A stretch of 22,617 nucleotides of DNA, taken from NCBI GenBank assembly GCA_964420035.1, contig CAYQQR010000055.1, positions 1-22,617 of the forward strand, given 5' to 3'. A program made the position numbers and the translations under genes. This DNA is from CAYQQR01 sp964420035 (GTDB lineage Bacteria > Bacteroidota > Bacteroidia > Bacteroidales > SM23-62). Under the pieces are notes generated by a model. It made no database searches. It was not told where the DNA came from and worked only from the letters and a program-made list of their open reading frames with translations. Shown in pieces: positions 1 through 8,831 of this stretch (the first letter of the stretch is position 1; each line of letters starts with the position of its first letter).

Positions 1-38
1 TTAATATCGTAAATATTTGTTTTTATCTTAGAATACCG

Positions 39-2867
39 TCAGGCAGGCTGAATTCCAACCGGTTTGTATCCATGCTTCTTCCCTTTATCCAGGGCCGGAA
101 TCCCGGCACTCATCCATTCCGGCTCGGGTTCTCCTTTAAGATAGTGATCGAAAAACTGCATCATACGTTTACTCAGATCCACACGATTCGGCCAATTACG
201 CAGATTGTGTTCCTCGTCATTATAAACCAGCATCCATACCGGTTTATTCAGCCGGCGCAGGGCCACGAAAAACTCAATACCCTGGTACCAGGGCACTGCC
301 CCGTCCCCGTCATTATGCATCATCAGCAGGGGTGTGTTCACTTTGGGAGCATGGAACAGGGGGGAGTTTTCCAAATATAAAGGTAATCGTTCCCAGAGGG
401 TTCCGCCGATCCGGCTTTGTGTGCGTTCGTACTGGAACATACGGCTCATGCCCGAACCCCATCGTATACCGCCGTAAGCGCTGGTCATATTGGATACGGG
501 CGCACCGGCCATGGCACATTTGTATAAGTCGGTCCGGGTCACCAGCCAGGCAGCCTGGTAACCGCCCCAACTATGACCCTGCAAGGCCATATTATCCTTA
601 TCAATGAATGAATACCGGTTCATCATGGCGCTTGTACCGCTTACAATGGCATCATAAGCACTCTGTCCCGGATATCCTTCCCGGTAAATAATATCGGGGA
701 CAAACACCACATAGCCATTGCTGACGCACCAGGTGATATTGATAATGGAGCGGCTTGGTGAAGGAATTTTATGCCGGTTCCTGCCATCGGAGCTTCTTTC
801 ATAGAAATAGACCAATAAGGGATACTTCTTGTTTTTATCAAGGTTTTCCGGTGTATAGAGCAAACCTTGTAACTCTTCGTTGTTGAAAGAGGTCCAGCGC
901 ACCAAATCAACATCTCCCCAGAGATATTTATCAGCCCGGTGATTTACTTCGGAGACCCTTCGCGGATCTTTTCTGAAAGTCAGATCCGATAACCAGAGAT
1001 CCGGGTATTCACGGAAGTTTTCCTTTCTGAATACAATATCATCGGTTTTATCAGCTTTACGCAAACCTCCATAAGCGTAATTTCCGTATACCAGAATCTC
1101 CGGATCGGTTTTCAGGATTGCACTGCCGCTGAAATAACCCTCTTTCTTGTTCTCTTCGTTAAAACCCGATAATATAAAAGGACCCTTGGGATCGATGCTG
1201 GTTCTATCCCGATCCAGCCACACGTAACGGTATCTGATCTTGTTGTTCCTGCCATGATTGTTGGTCAGGTTCATTGGCTTATGTTTCCCGCTCATGTCAA
1301 CCTTCCAGATATCGTACCGGTCGTATAACAATAGGTCCCTGTCTTCATCCGTCCATCCGGCAATACCATAAGGATAGGGGTCCGTCGGAACATCGTTCGT
1401 TTCATCACACAATACTCGGGGAACGCCTGTGCTTAGCGGAATTAGTTCATCTTGCTCGATATCATGGGCATACCAGTTGCTGTCCGATGCTTCGTACCAG
1501 GCAACGTATCGCCCGCCGGGTGACATTTCAACGGTAAATTCTTTTTTCTTCAACAGGAGTTCCTTGTTCCCGCTTTCCAGATCGACCAGGTAAACATCCC
1601 GGTACCATTTCCCTTCCCATGAGATCAGTTTCCGGTAGGGCAATGAATTGAATCCCAGGGCATAGGATCCGTTCCCGTATTTCAGGGTTTTGATCTCCCC
1701 GACCTCCTCACTTCCGATTTGGACCATCTTTTGCATTGGAATATGATAGACAGCCATGTAACTTCGTTTTTTCTCCTCATCCAACCGCTCTTTCTGCATG
1801 GGTTGTAATAATTTGTCTTTCCAGTTCCAGATATCCACCCTGTATTTCTCTTCATCCGGCAGGCTATCTTCAGGTTCTTCTCCGGGTATCAGGGCGGTGC
1901 CAAAGAACAGCCGGTCGCCATCCTTTGAAAAATAAAGCTTGTGATGACTGGAAATTCCCCGATTTTCAGGCATTTCATCTGTCAGGGAATCAACAATCAT
2001 ACCGGACTCAACCTGTCCCCTGCTCCAGAGAAAAAGATTAAAATTCACTACCCGGCTGGTGTCCCGGGCATGCAGAAAAGCCACCTTATCTCCTTTTTCA
2101 TCAATAGCCAGGTTCTGAATTTGCCCCTCCCCTTCCAGGATCACAGAGGTCTCCTGTGATCCGGTATGAAATATGTTCACTTTAAACCGTTGGACGGTAT
2201 CTTCGGGCACCTCGGTAAATGCGATAAGACTGCCGTATTTAGATAGTTCATAGTCTGTCACATTCGGAAAGCGATGTTCCGATTCATATACCGGGTTATA
2301 GATCACCAGTTCGCTTCCTTTTTTTACCGGCTTTTCTTGCCCTTCTTTTTCTTTACCGGCAGTATCGGCAGCTGTGGTGTCCTTCGCCTCCTCTGCCTTT
2401 TCAAAATGAAAGACCATCCAGTCGCTTTCTTCCTCAGCGACTTTAAAGGATTTTACCCGCGCGAATTTTACAGGTTCTACATCCCCAAAAACAAAAATTC
2501 CCAGTGAATCCCCGGGCATATCATTTTTCCTGGTCTTTTCCTTTTTTGCCTGACGGATTGAATCTTCCTGAGGCTTTATCAGGAAACTGACAAAATTGGA
2601 TGAGCCGGGTATTTTAAACTGCACCCCCCTGGGGACCTGCTTTGTTTCCCTTTCATCAACATTATATATATGCAAGGTGGCATCTCCCTTGCCCGGTTCG
2701 ACCTGATAAACAATATGTTCACCATCCGAAGCGATCTGATAACTGCTGATGGATTCCCAGAATTCATAGACCGAGTGATCCATGGGGATCTTTTCCTGTG
2801 CCCGGAGAGCAGTAATGGATAAAATGGTTAATGAGAATAACACCGGAAAAAATGGCAAGCGCTTCAT
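39..2867 (-). CDS. Secreted S9-family (prolyl oligopeptidase type) serine peptidase
   Basis: A 942-residue exported peptidase that probably cleaves peptides in the periplasm or outside the cell. The frame stays open for another 40 residues upstream, but the Met at 2865-2867 starts a clean signal peptide (MKRLPFFPVLFSLTILSITALRA, read in pieces: positive start, hydrophobic core, AlaXAla-like end before QEK), so I chose that start. The long middle part is beta-propeller-like with many WxxD repeats, and an acidic/lysine low-complexity insert lies at about residues 160-190. The C-terminal alpha/beta hydrolase carries the S9 triad: Ser766 in GHSWGG, Asp855 in NDGDGAVPW and His887 in DEEHNLRNW. Family knowledge: S9 enzymes are oligopeptidases or dipeptidyl peptidases; which one this is cannot be read off. 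It is longer than the usual ~700 residues because of the N-terminal part. It is divergent from galK and appears to be transcribed alone. The 38 bases downstream show no terminator. Confidence 0.93.
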   Translation of the reverse strand: MKRLPFFPVLFSLTILSITALRAQEKIPMDHSVYEFWESISSYQIASDGEHIVYQVEPGKGDATLHIYNVDERETKQVPRGVQFKIPGSSNFVSFLIKPQEDSIRQAKKEKTRKNDMPGDSLGIFVFGDVEPVKFARVKSFKVAEEESDWMVFHFEKAEEAKDTTAADTAGKEKEGQEKPVKKGSELVIYNPVYESEHRFPNVTDYELSKYGSLIAFTEVPEDTVQRFKVNIFHTGSQETSVILEGEGQIQNLAIDEKGDKVAFLHARDTSRVVNFNLFLWSRGQVESGMIVDSLTDEMPENRGISSHHKLYFSKDGDRLFFGTALIPGEEPEDSLPDEEKYRVDIWNWKDKLLQPMQKERLDEEKKRSYMAVYHIPMQKMVQIGSEEVGEIKTLKYGNGSYALGFNSLPYRKLISWEGKWYRDVYLVDLESGNKELLLKKKEFTVEMSPGGRYVAWYEASDSNWYAHDIEQDELIPLSTGVPRVLCDETNDVPTDPYPYGIAGWTDEDRDLLLYDRYDIWKVDMSGKHKPMNLTNNHGRNNKIRYRYVWLDRDRTSIDPKGPFILSGFNEENKKEGYFSGSAILKTDPEILVYGNYAYGGLRKADKTDDIVFRKENFREYPDLWLSDLTFRKDPRRVSEVNHRADKYLWGDVDLVRWTSFNNEELQGLLYTPENLDKNKKYPLLVYFYERSSDGRNRHKIPSPSRSIINITWCVSNGYVVFVPDIIYREGYPGQSAYDAIVSGTSAMMNRYSFIDKDNMALQGHSWGGYQAAWLVTRTDLYKCAMAGAPVSNMTSAYGGIRWGSGMSRMFQYERTQSRIGGTLWERLPLYLENSPLFHAPKVNTPLLMMHNDGDGAVPWYQGIEFFVALRRLNKPVWMLVYNDEEHNLRNWPNRVDLSKRMMQFFDHYLKGEPEPEWMSAGIPALDKGKKHGYKPVGIQPA

Positions 2868-2975
2868 TAGGTTTTGTTTAATAATTAGGAGGGTTGAATT
2901 TAATAAAAAAACCCGTTTTGAATGAAGCCCGCGTGCCCGTTTGTTTCTACAGAGCAAGAAAGCTCCAAATTTGAA

Positions 2976-3005
2976 ATTGTTCTTCAAATCAATCCTTTAT
3001 ATTTG
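2976..3005 (+). promoter_or_regulatory. Probable galK promoter (Bacteroidota type)
   Basis: TATATTTG at 2998-3005 fits the Bacteroidota -7 consensus TAnnTTTG. Eighteen bases upstream there is only a partial -33 element (ATTG, 2976-2979). The -7 box ends 29 bases before the galK ATG, a usual leader length. No comparably good box was found on the minus strand for the divergent peptidase; the nearest is the self-complementary CAAATTTG at 2966-2973, one base off. Confidence 0.5.
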
Positions 3006-3034
3006 TAGCTTAACAATAACAACATACAAAGCTT

Positions 3035-4195
3035 ATGCAGAGCAATGAACTCGTTCAGAAATTGGAGGAAACCTGGGGACCGGGAAAAGAAAAGGTTCAC
3101 ACATTTTTCAGTCCGGGCAGGGTCAACCTGATCGGAGAGCATACAGATTACAACAACGGCTATGTCTTTCCATGTCCATTGCAATACGGAACCTACATGG
3201 CCGTGCGGAAGAATGACAACAAGGAGATTCGTTTTGCCACCCTGAATTTTGAAGGCAAGACCAGCATATCGGTGGATGATATCAGTAAGAAGGCAGACCA
3301 GAAATGGGCCTGGTACCCCCAGGGTGTCCTGGTCCAGATGCTTGAATTCGGCTACAAGCCTGAAGGAATGGACCTCTTGTTCTACGGGGACATTCCCAGT
3401 GGAGCCGGATTATCCTCGTCTGCTTCCATTGAAATGGCCACAGCCTATGGCATTAACGAGCTTTTTCAACTAAAAATAGAGCTGGTCGATCTGGTAAAAC
3501 TTTCACAGCGTGCTGAAAACCAATTTGTAGGGGTTAATTGCGGAATCATGGACCAGTTTGCCGTTGGAACCGGAAAGAAGGATCATGCCCTTTTCCTGAA
3601 TTGTGAAACCCTGGAATATGAATTGGTCCCGCTGGACCTCAAAGATCATATTCTGATAATTTCCAATACCAATAAAAGCAGGGGCTTATCCGACTCAAAA
3701 TACAACCAGCGAAGGTCGGAATGTGACAAAGCCGTGGAATACATTTCCAAAAAAAAGCCCATTGAGCATCTCAGCCAAATAGACCTGAACGAGTTCAATG
3801 AACTGAAGGATGCCATAAGCGATCCTACGGTATTGAAGCGTGCCCGCCACGTCGTATCTGAAAACCAGCGTGTGCTGGAAGCGGTTGACACGCTTAAGGC
3901 AGGTGAATTGTCGGTTTTTGGCGCTTTGATGAACCAATCGCACGACTCTTTACGTGACGATTATGAAGTAACAGGGATGGAACTGGACACCCTGGTTGAA
4001 GAAGCCCGTAAAGTGGACGGTGTGCTGGGGTCCCGCATGACCGGGGCAGGATTTGGAGGATGTACCGTCAGCCTGGTTCACAAGGATGCAGAACAGGATT
4101 TCATGGTCAATGTGGGAGCAGGATATTACAAAGTCACGGGCATACGGGCCGGTTTCTACACGGCCACGGTAGGTGAAGGGGTTCGTAAGATCTGA
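3035..4195 (+). CDS. galK: Galactokinase
   Basis: A 386-residue cytoplasmic GHMP-family kinase that phosphorylates alpha-D-galactose with ATP to galactose 1-phosphate, the first committed step of the Leloir pathway. All family motifs are present. The galactokinase signature is at residues 28-46 (PGRVNLIGEHTDY, with Arg29, Glu35, His36 and Asp38 expected at the sugar site). The glycine/serine-rich ATP loop is at 122-131 (SGAGLSSSAS), the catalytic Asp173 lies in GIMDQF, and motif III is at 332-342 (GSRMTGAGFGG). Length is normal for the family. The start is the first ATG after a Bacteroidota -7 box and has no Shine-Dalgarno sequence. A GH3 glycosidase follows after 27 bases on the same strand and is probably co-transcribed. 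galM lies 4.6 kb away on the other strand, and no galT or galE is in view. Confidence 0.97.
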   Translation: MQSNELVQKLEETWGPGKEKVHTFFSPGRVNLIGEHTDYNNGYVFPCPLQYGTYMAVRKNDNKEIRFATLNFEGKTSISVDDISKKADQKWAWYPQGVLVQMLEFGYKPEGMDLLFYGDIPSGAGLSSSASIEMATAYGINELFQLKIELVDLVKLSQRAENQFVGVNCGIMDQFAVGTGKKDHALFLNCETLEYELVPLDLKDHILIISNTNKSRGLSDSKYNQRRSECDKAVEYISKKKPIEHLSQIDLNEFNELKDAISDPTVLKRARHVVSENQRVLEAVDTLKAGELSVFGALMNQSHDSLRDDYEVTGMELDTLVEEARKVDGVLGSRMTGAGFGGCTVSLVHKDAEQDFMVNVGAGYYKVTGIRAGFYTATVGEGVRKI

Positions 4196-4222
4196 TACCT
4201 AATAACCAAAAGACCACATAAA

Positions 4223-6832
4223 ATGAAACTAAAGATCTTCCTCGGCATCACAAGCATGATGCTGGTTCTATCGCAATGCTCCACAAAGTATGAATACCCG
4301 TTCCAGAACCCGGACCTTTCTTTTGAAGAAAGGGTGGATGACCTGGCAGGCCGGATGAGCCTGGAAGAAAAAGTGGGGCAAACCCGCTACGATGCACCGG
4401 CAATTGAAAGGCTGGGCATACCTGAGTACAACTGGTGGAACGAATGCCTGCACGGTGTAGCCCGCGCGGGGAAGGCGACCGTTTTTCCGCAAGCCATTGG
4501 TCTCGCGGCCATGTGGGATGAAGAACAAATGCTTAAGACAGCCCGTGTGATCTCGGATGAAGCCCGTGCAAAACATCATCAGTTTGCTTCGGAAGGGAAT
4601 CGGGGTATTTACCAGGGACTGACCTTCTGGAGCCCGAACATCAATATTTTCAGAGACCCCCGATGGGGAAGGGGAATGGAAACTTACGGGGAGGATCCCT
4701 TTCTGACGAATACTACGGCTGTACAATTCATTAATGGATTGCAGGGGGATGATCCGAAATATCTGAAAACGGTAGCTACTTCGAAACATTATGTGGTCCA
4801 TTCCGGCCCGGAACCCGCGAGACACAGTTTCGATGCCGTAACCACAAGCCGTGATTTCCGTGACACCTATCTTGAAGCCTTCCGTATGACGGTAAAAGAC
4901 GCTGATGTTTATTCCGTTATGTGTGCTTATAACCGCTACATGGGGGAAGCCTGTTGCGGCAGCGATTACTTGCTGAACCAACTGCTGCGGGATGAATTGG
5001 GTTTTGAAGGTTATGTCGTATCTGACTGTGGTGCCATCCGGGACATCTACCAGGGGCATAATATTAAAGAAACCGCCCCGGAAGCTGCTGCATTGGGCAT
5101 TATTTCAGGTACCGACCTGAATTGCGGCGGGACCTATCCCAGTCTGGTCGAAGCGGTTGATCAGGGATTGATCAGCGAAGAGCAAATTGATGTTGCCGTG
5201 AAAAGGCTGATGCTCGCCCGGATGAAACTGGGGATGTTTGATCCCCCGGGGATGGTTCCTTATACCGGGCTGGATACTGAGATCGTAGCATCCGAAGAGC
5301 ATAAGAAGATCGCTCTCGAGACCGCCCGTAAATCTATGGTCCTGCTGAAGAATGATAAGGGGGCACTACCCCTGAACAGCTCTGAAGGCACCTATGCCGT
5401 GATCGGACCCAATGCCGATGACCTGGAAGTTTTATCGGGTAATTACAATGGGATACCCACCAACCCGGTCACACCGCTGCAGGGAATCCGGGAAAAAATC
5501 GGCGATGAGAACCGGGTTCTGTATGCCCGGGGATGTAACCACGCGGAAAACTTACCTTATGTTGAAGCTATTCCTGATGCTTATTTTTTCAAAGATCCAG
5601 GAAAAACCGAAAAGGGATTGCATGCCAGCTATTTTGATAACCTGGACCGCAGCGGTGAACCCGTGCAATCAGGAACGGTCTCCAATATCGACTTTTACTG
5701 GTGGGACCGGGCTCCCTTAGAGGCACTGGAAGATGACACCTTTAGCATCCGGTATGAAGGCTATCTTGTACCTCCCATAAGCGGAGAATATTACATCGGC
5801 ACCGAGGCCCAGAATTACAGTGAGCTTTATATCGATGATAGTGCCATCATCAAACAAGGGCACGTCCATCACGCCAGTAAAGTGTATAAAAAGATCACCC
5901 TGAACGCGGGCGAGGCCTATCATATACGTTGTGAGATGCATAATTATCACGGGGACGCTTCCGTCAGGCTTTTCTGGCAGGTTCCGGGCCAGGATCTTTT
6001 CCGGGAAGCACTGGAAACCGCCAGGAAGGCCGACAAAATAATCCTCTTTCTGGGATTGTCCCCCAGGCTGGAAGGGGAAGAAATGCGTGTGGAAGTAGAA
6101 GGTTTCGAAGGTGGGGACCGTCTCAGCCTGGATCTTCCAAAAGTACAGCAGCAGCTTACGCGTGCCATTTATGCTATTGGAAAACCGGTTATCCTGGTCC
6201 TGCTCAACGGAAGTGCACTATCGATAAACTGGGCCGATCAATACATACCGGCTATTTTGGAGGCCTGGTATCCGGGTGAGAAAGCAGGGGAAGCCATAGC
6301 TGACGTGATCTTTGGAGATTATAATCCGGCCGGGCGTTTACCGGTTACATTCTATAAATCTGTAAAGGACCTTCCTCCTTTCGAGGATTATAATATGATG
6401 GAAAGAACCTACCGCTATTTCGGGGGACCGGTGTTGTATCCCTTTGGTCACGGGCTTTCCTATACCACATATGAATATGGAAAACCGATATTGAGCGGCA
6501 ATGAATTTACCCTTAACTCAGGACAGCTTGAACTCAGGGTGGATGTGAGCAATACAGGGGAACTTGAAGGCGAAGAAGTGGTACAGCTCTACCTGTCACA
6601 AAATGACCACAGTGAAGTAAGACCTGTAAAGGAATTGAAAGGATATAAGCGGATCAGCCTGGCGGCCGGTGAAACAAAGTCCGTAAGCTTTGAGATCGAT
6701 GCGGACCTGCTTGAATATTATGATACGGAAAAAGAAAGCTACAGCGTTTTCCCGGGAATGTATACGCTGATGGTGGGACCGTCTTCTGATGACCGGCTAC
6801 TTCAGAAGATCGAATTTACAGTAAAAAAATAG
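4223..6832 (+). CDS. GH3 glycosidase lipoprotein with PA14 insert (beta-xylosidase/beta-glucosidase type)
   Basis: An 869-residue glycoside hydrolase, predicted to be a lipoprotein because a short hydrophobic leader ends in LSQC with Cys19 as the lipidation site. Domain order: GH3 TIM-barrel (about 30-370), alpha/beta sandwich split by a PA14 domain (about 460-590), and a C-terminal fibronectin III-like domain (about 780-865). The catalytic nucleophile is Asp268 in VVSDCGAI. The acid/base is expected in the segment around residues 617-635 (GEEMRVEVEGFEGGDR). The N-terminal YNWWNECLHGV block resembles GH3 beta-xylosidases, but GH3 members cleave many beta-linked sugars, so the substrate is not fixed. 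It should release monosaccharides from the non-reducing end of oligosaccharides in the periplasm or on the surface. Placement behind galK suggests sugar-pathway coupling. Its stop codon directly abuts the stop of the convergent peptidase gene. Confidence 0.92.
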   Translation: MKLKIFLGITSMMLVLSQCSTKYEYPFQNPDLSFEERVDDLAGRMSLEEKVGQTRYDAPAIERLGIPEYNWWNECLHGVARAGKATVFPQAIGLAAMWDEEQMLKTARVISDEARAKHHQFASEGNRGIYQGLTFWSPNINIFRDPRWGRGMETYGEDPFLTNTTAVQFINGLQGDDPKYLKTVATSKHYVVHSGPEPARHSFDAVTTSRDFRDTYLEAFRMTVKDADVYSVMCAYNRYMGEACCGSDYLLNQLLRDELGFEGYVVSDCGAIRDIYQGHNIKETAPEAAALGIISGTDLNCGGTYPSLVEAVDQGLISEEQIDVAVKRLMLARMKLGMFDPPGMVPYTGLDTEIVASEEHKKIALETARKSMVLLKNDKGALPLNSSEGTYAVIGPNADDLEVLSGNYNGIPTNPVTPLQGIREKIGDENRVLYARGCNHAENLPYVEAIPDAYFFKDPGKTEKGLHASYFDNLDRSGEPVQSGTVSNIDFYWWDRAPLEALEDDTFSIRYEGYLVPPISGEYYIGTEAQNYSELYIDDSAIIKQGHVHHASKVYKKITLNAGEAYHIRCEMHNYHGDASVRLFWQVPGQDLFREALETARKADKIILFLGLSPRLEGEEMRVEVEGFEGGDRLSLDLPKVQQQLTRAIYAIGKPVILVLLNGSALSINWADQYIPAILEAWYPGEKAGEAIADVIFGDYNPAGRLPVTFYKSVKDLPPFEDYNMMERTYRYFGGPVLYPFGHGLSYTTYEYGKPILSGNEFTLNSGQLELRVDVSNTGELEGEEVVQLYLSQNDHSEVRPVKELKGYKRISLAAGETKSVSFEIDADLLEYYDTEKESYSVFPGMYTLMVGPSSDDRLLQKIEFTVKK

Positions 6833-8797
6833 CTATTGCTTAACCACTTTCCGGGTGTAACTCTTTGCATCCTCTTCAACCCGGATCAGGTATATACCGC
6901 CAGGCAGAAAGGGGATGTTTATCTCAAGCCCGGTACCAGGTACCTCATAGCCGCGTATCAGTCTTCCTGAAACATCGGTCAGGTAAACCTGCCTGCCCGG
7001 GGAGGAAGCATTGAATTCCAGAACCAGTGAGTCCGTAAAGGGATTGGGCCTGATCCTGAGCCCGGATGTATCTTCAGGCTGGCTGCTGATATAATGCTTA
7101 TCCAGTATCCAGTTATCGGGATCTGCCAGCACCTGTATCAGCTTGTCATTTAAACCGAGCGGGACCATAAAACTGAAATACCGGTCTTTGATCCTGGTTC
7201 TGTAGTTTTGTTGTCCTCCTGAAGCATCGATGAGCCTGAACCCATAGGGGAGATCAAAAATAAGATTGTCGGCGGCAGAACCCCTTTGTTCCCCCTCGAT
7301 ACGGAGTGAATCTCCTACCTGTTTCCAGGTAAAATAAAAGACCGGGTACCCGGCACCATAGTACCATTGATTAAAAAAACTGTCAAAACTATTACCCGTG
7401 TATGCTTCCAAAACATTTTTAAAATCTTCACCGGTGGCGGTACTGTTCCCGAATTCCTCCAGAAAAGATTTCAGAGTGCCAAAGAATAGGCTGTCATTAT
7501 CCAATTCATAGCGAATCATGTGTAAAAGAGCAGCGCCTTTTTTGTAGGACAACCGGCCACTGAAGATGCGGGATACCGAAGTGGATTCCTCGAATGGAAC
7601 ATATACACTGCCCTGATCTTCCTGTAAGGCAACCAGGTGAGCATTTTCCATCCAATCGTCTGCCGATGGCTGATCTTTAAGATACTGAAGAGCCAGGTAT
7701 TCGGAATAGGAAGCAAAGCCTTCATTAATCCAAATATCCTGCCAGGTACCGCAGGTTACATAATTACCGAACCATTGATGTCCCAGTTCATGGGCCACCA
7801 GGTTGAAGCGAAAATCATCCAGGGTGGTCATGGTCTGATGCTCCATACCCCCGCCAATCGGAGCCAGGGCATGACCGTATTTTTCTTCGTGAAAAGGATA
7901 GGTTCCGAACAATTCTGAAAATAAAACCAATAAATCAGCGGTCTTATCAATTCGCTCCTTGTTTTCAGTAAGGTACAAGGGGTGATTGTAAATATAATTC
8001 TGTACCAGTATGGAGTCCATTCCGGCGATATCGACATAAAAACTGTAATCCCGGTAATCCGAGACGGCCAGGGAAAGAAGGTAAAATGCTATGGGATAGC
8101 GGGTTTTCCATTCGAAACGTTTTTTGCCATCCTCCAGTTCTGTAACGGAATCCAAAAGTCCGACCGACCCGGCCATAAGCGCGGAATCAACGGTCAGGAA
8201 GACCCATGCTGAATCTGCTTTATCATTCAGTACCTGCTTGACAACATACCAATCTTTAGCGCTGAAGGGCTCCGACAAAGTATAGGTAACCCTTTTATCC
8301 CATTCACTTACCCCGGCATTGATTATACCAGAAAAAAAACCACTGCCCGGTTTGGAACCCTGATAGTATACTGTGATTTCATAGGATTCCCCCTCCTTCA
8401 GGGTATCCTGGAACCCGGAAAATATTAATAAATCATTTTCAAGAACCACCGATCCTTTTTTTTGGCCATCCAGCATTACCGAATCAACCCGGTATTGTTC
8501 AGCCAGTTCAAACACCAGTTCCTGTATCCCCGGCTGCCTGATCTCTATAATCAGGCGTGTGGATCCCTGAAGAAAAGTACTGGTATCATTCACCGAAAGA
8601 TCGATATGGTAGAAACGGACATCATAGTGGTTCAAACGGCTGTCCTTGGCATAGGACCGCGGACCTTGAGGGTACATTCCGGATTGGCACGACAGACGGT
8701 CCTTGTGGGGCCAATGTGCAAATAAACCTGCACTCGGTTCCAGACCGAAAAACATCAATACAACAATCGTTCCTACGCGCTTCTGAATGCTCAACAT
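6833..8797 (-). CDS. M1-family zinc metallopeptidase with T9SS sorting domain
   Basis: A 654-residue secreted aminopeptidase-like enzyme. An N-terminal signal peptide (about residues 1-27) is followed by an M1 beta-rich N-domain and then the thermolysin-like catalytic domain. GGGMEH, the counterpart of the GAMEN exopeptidase motif, precedes the zinc site HELGH (His336, Glu337, His340), with the third ligand Glu359 in NEGF, exactly the HExxH-x18-E spacing. A downstream YKKGA segment supplies the probable transition-state Tyr. The last ~75 residues (from about 580, starting IRPNPFTDSL and ending in a basic TRKVVKQ) form a type A T9SS C-terminal sorting domain, so the protein is predicted to leave the cell or be anchored on its surface. 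It is shorter than classical 850-900-residue M1 enzymes because it lacks the large helical C-domain. It starts 34 bases after galM ends on the same strand, so co-transcription is likely. Confidence 0.93.
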   Translation of the reverse strand: MLSIQKRVGTIVVLMFFGLEPSAGLFAHWPHKDRLSCQSGMYPQGPRSYAKDSRLNHYDVRFYHIDLSVNDTSTFLQGSTRLIIEIRQPGIQELVFELAEQYRVDSVMLDGQKKGSVVLENDLLIFSGFQDTLKEGESYEITVYYQGSKPGSGFFSGIINAGVSEWDKRVTYTLSEPFSAKDWYVVKQVLNDKADSAWVFLTVDSALMAGSVGLLDSVTELEDGKKRFEWKTRYPIAFYLLSLAVSDYRDYSFYVDIAGMDSILVQNYIYNHPLYLTENKERIDKTADLLVLFSELFGTYPFHEEKYGHALAPIGGGMEHQTMTTLDDFRFNLVAHELGHQWFGNYVTCGTWQDIWINEGFASYSEYLALQYLKDQPSADDWMENAHLVALQEDQGSVYVPFEESTSVSRIFSGRLSYKKGAALLHMIRYELDNDSLFFGTLKSFLEEFGNSTATGEDFKNVLEAYTGNSFDSFFNQWYYGAGYPVFYFTWKQVGDSLRIEGEQRGSAADNLIFDLPYGFRLIDASGGQQNYRTRIKDRYFSFMVPLGLNDKLIQVLADPDNWILDKHYISSQPEDTSGLRIRPNPFTDSLVLEFNASSPGRQVYLTDVSGRLIRGYEVPGTGLEINIPFLPGGIYLIRVEEDAKSYTRKVVKQ

Positions 8798-8831
8798 GGT
8801 ACAATAACAATCCAGGAGGAAAAATGATTAG

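Noticed and set aside
2868..2987. N-terminal extension of 40 residues on the S9 peptidase
   Set aside because: It would place the signal peptide inside the protein. The Met at 2867 gives a standard export signal.
4268..5059. 263-residue open frame on the minus strand
   Set aside because: It lies wholly inside the GH3 gene, whose reading is secured by catalytic motifs, and it has no recognisable protein features.
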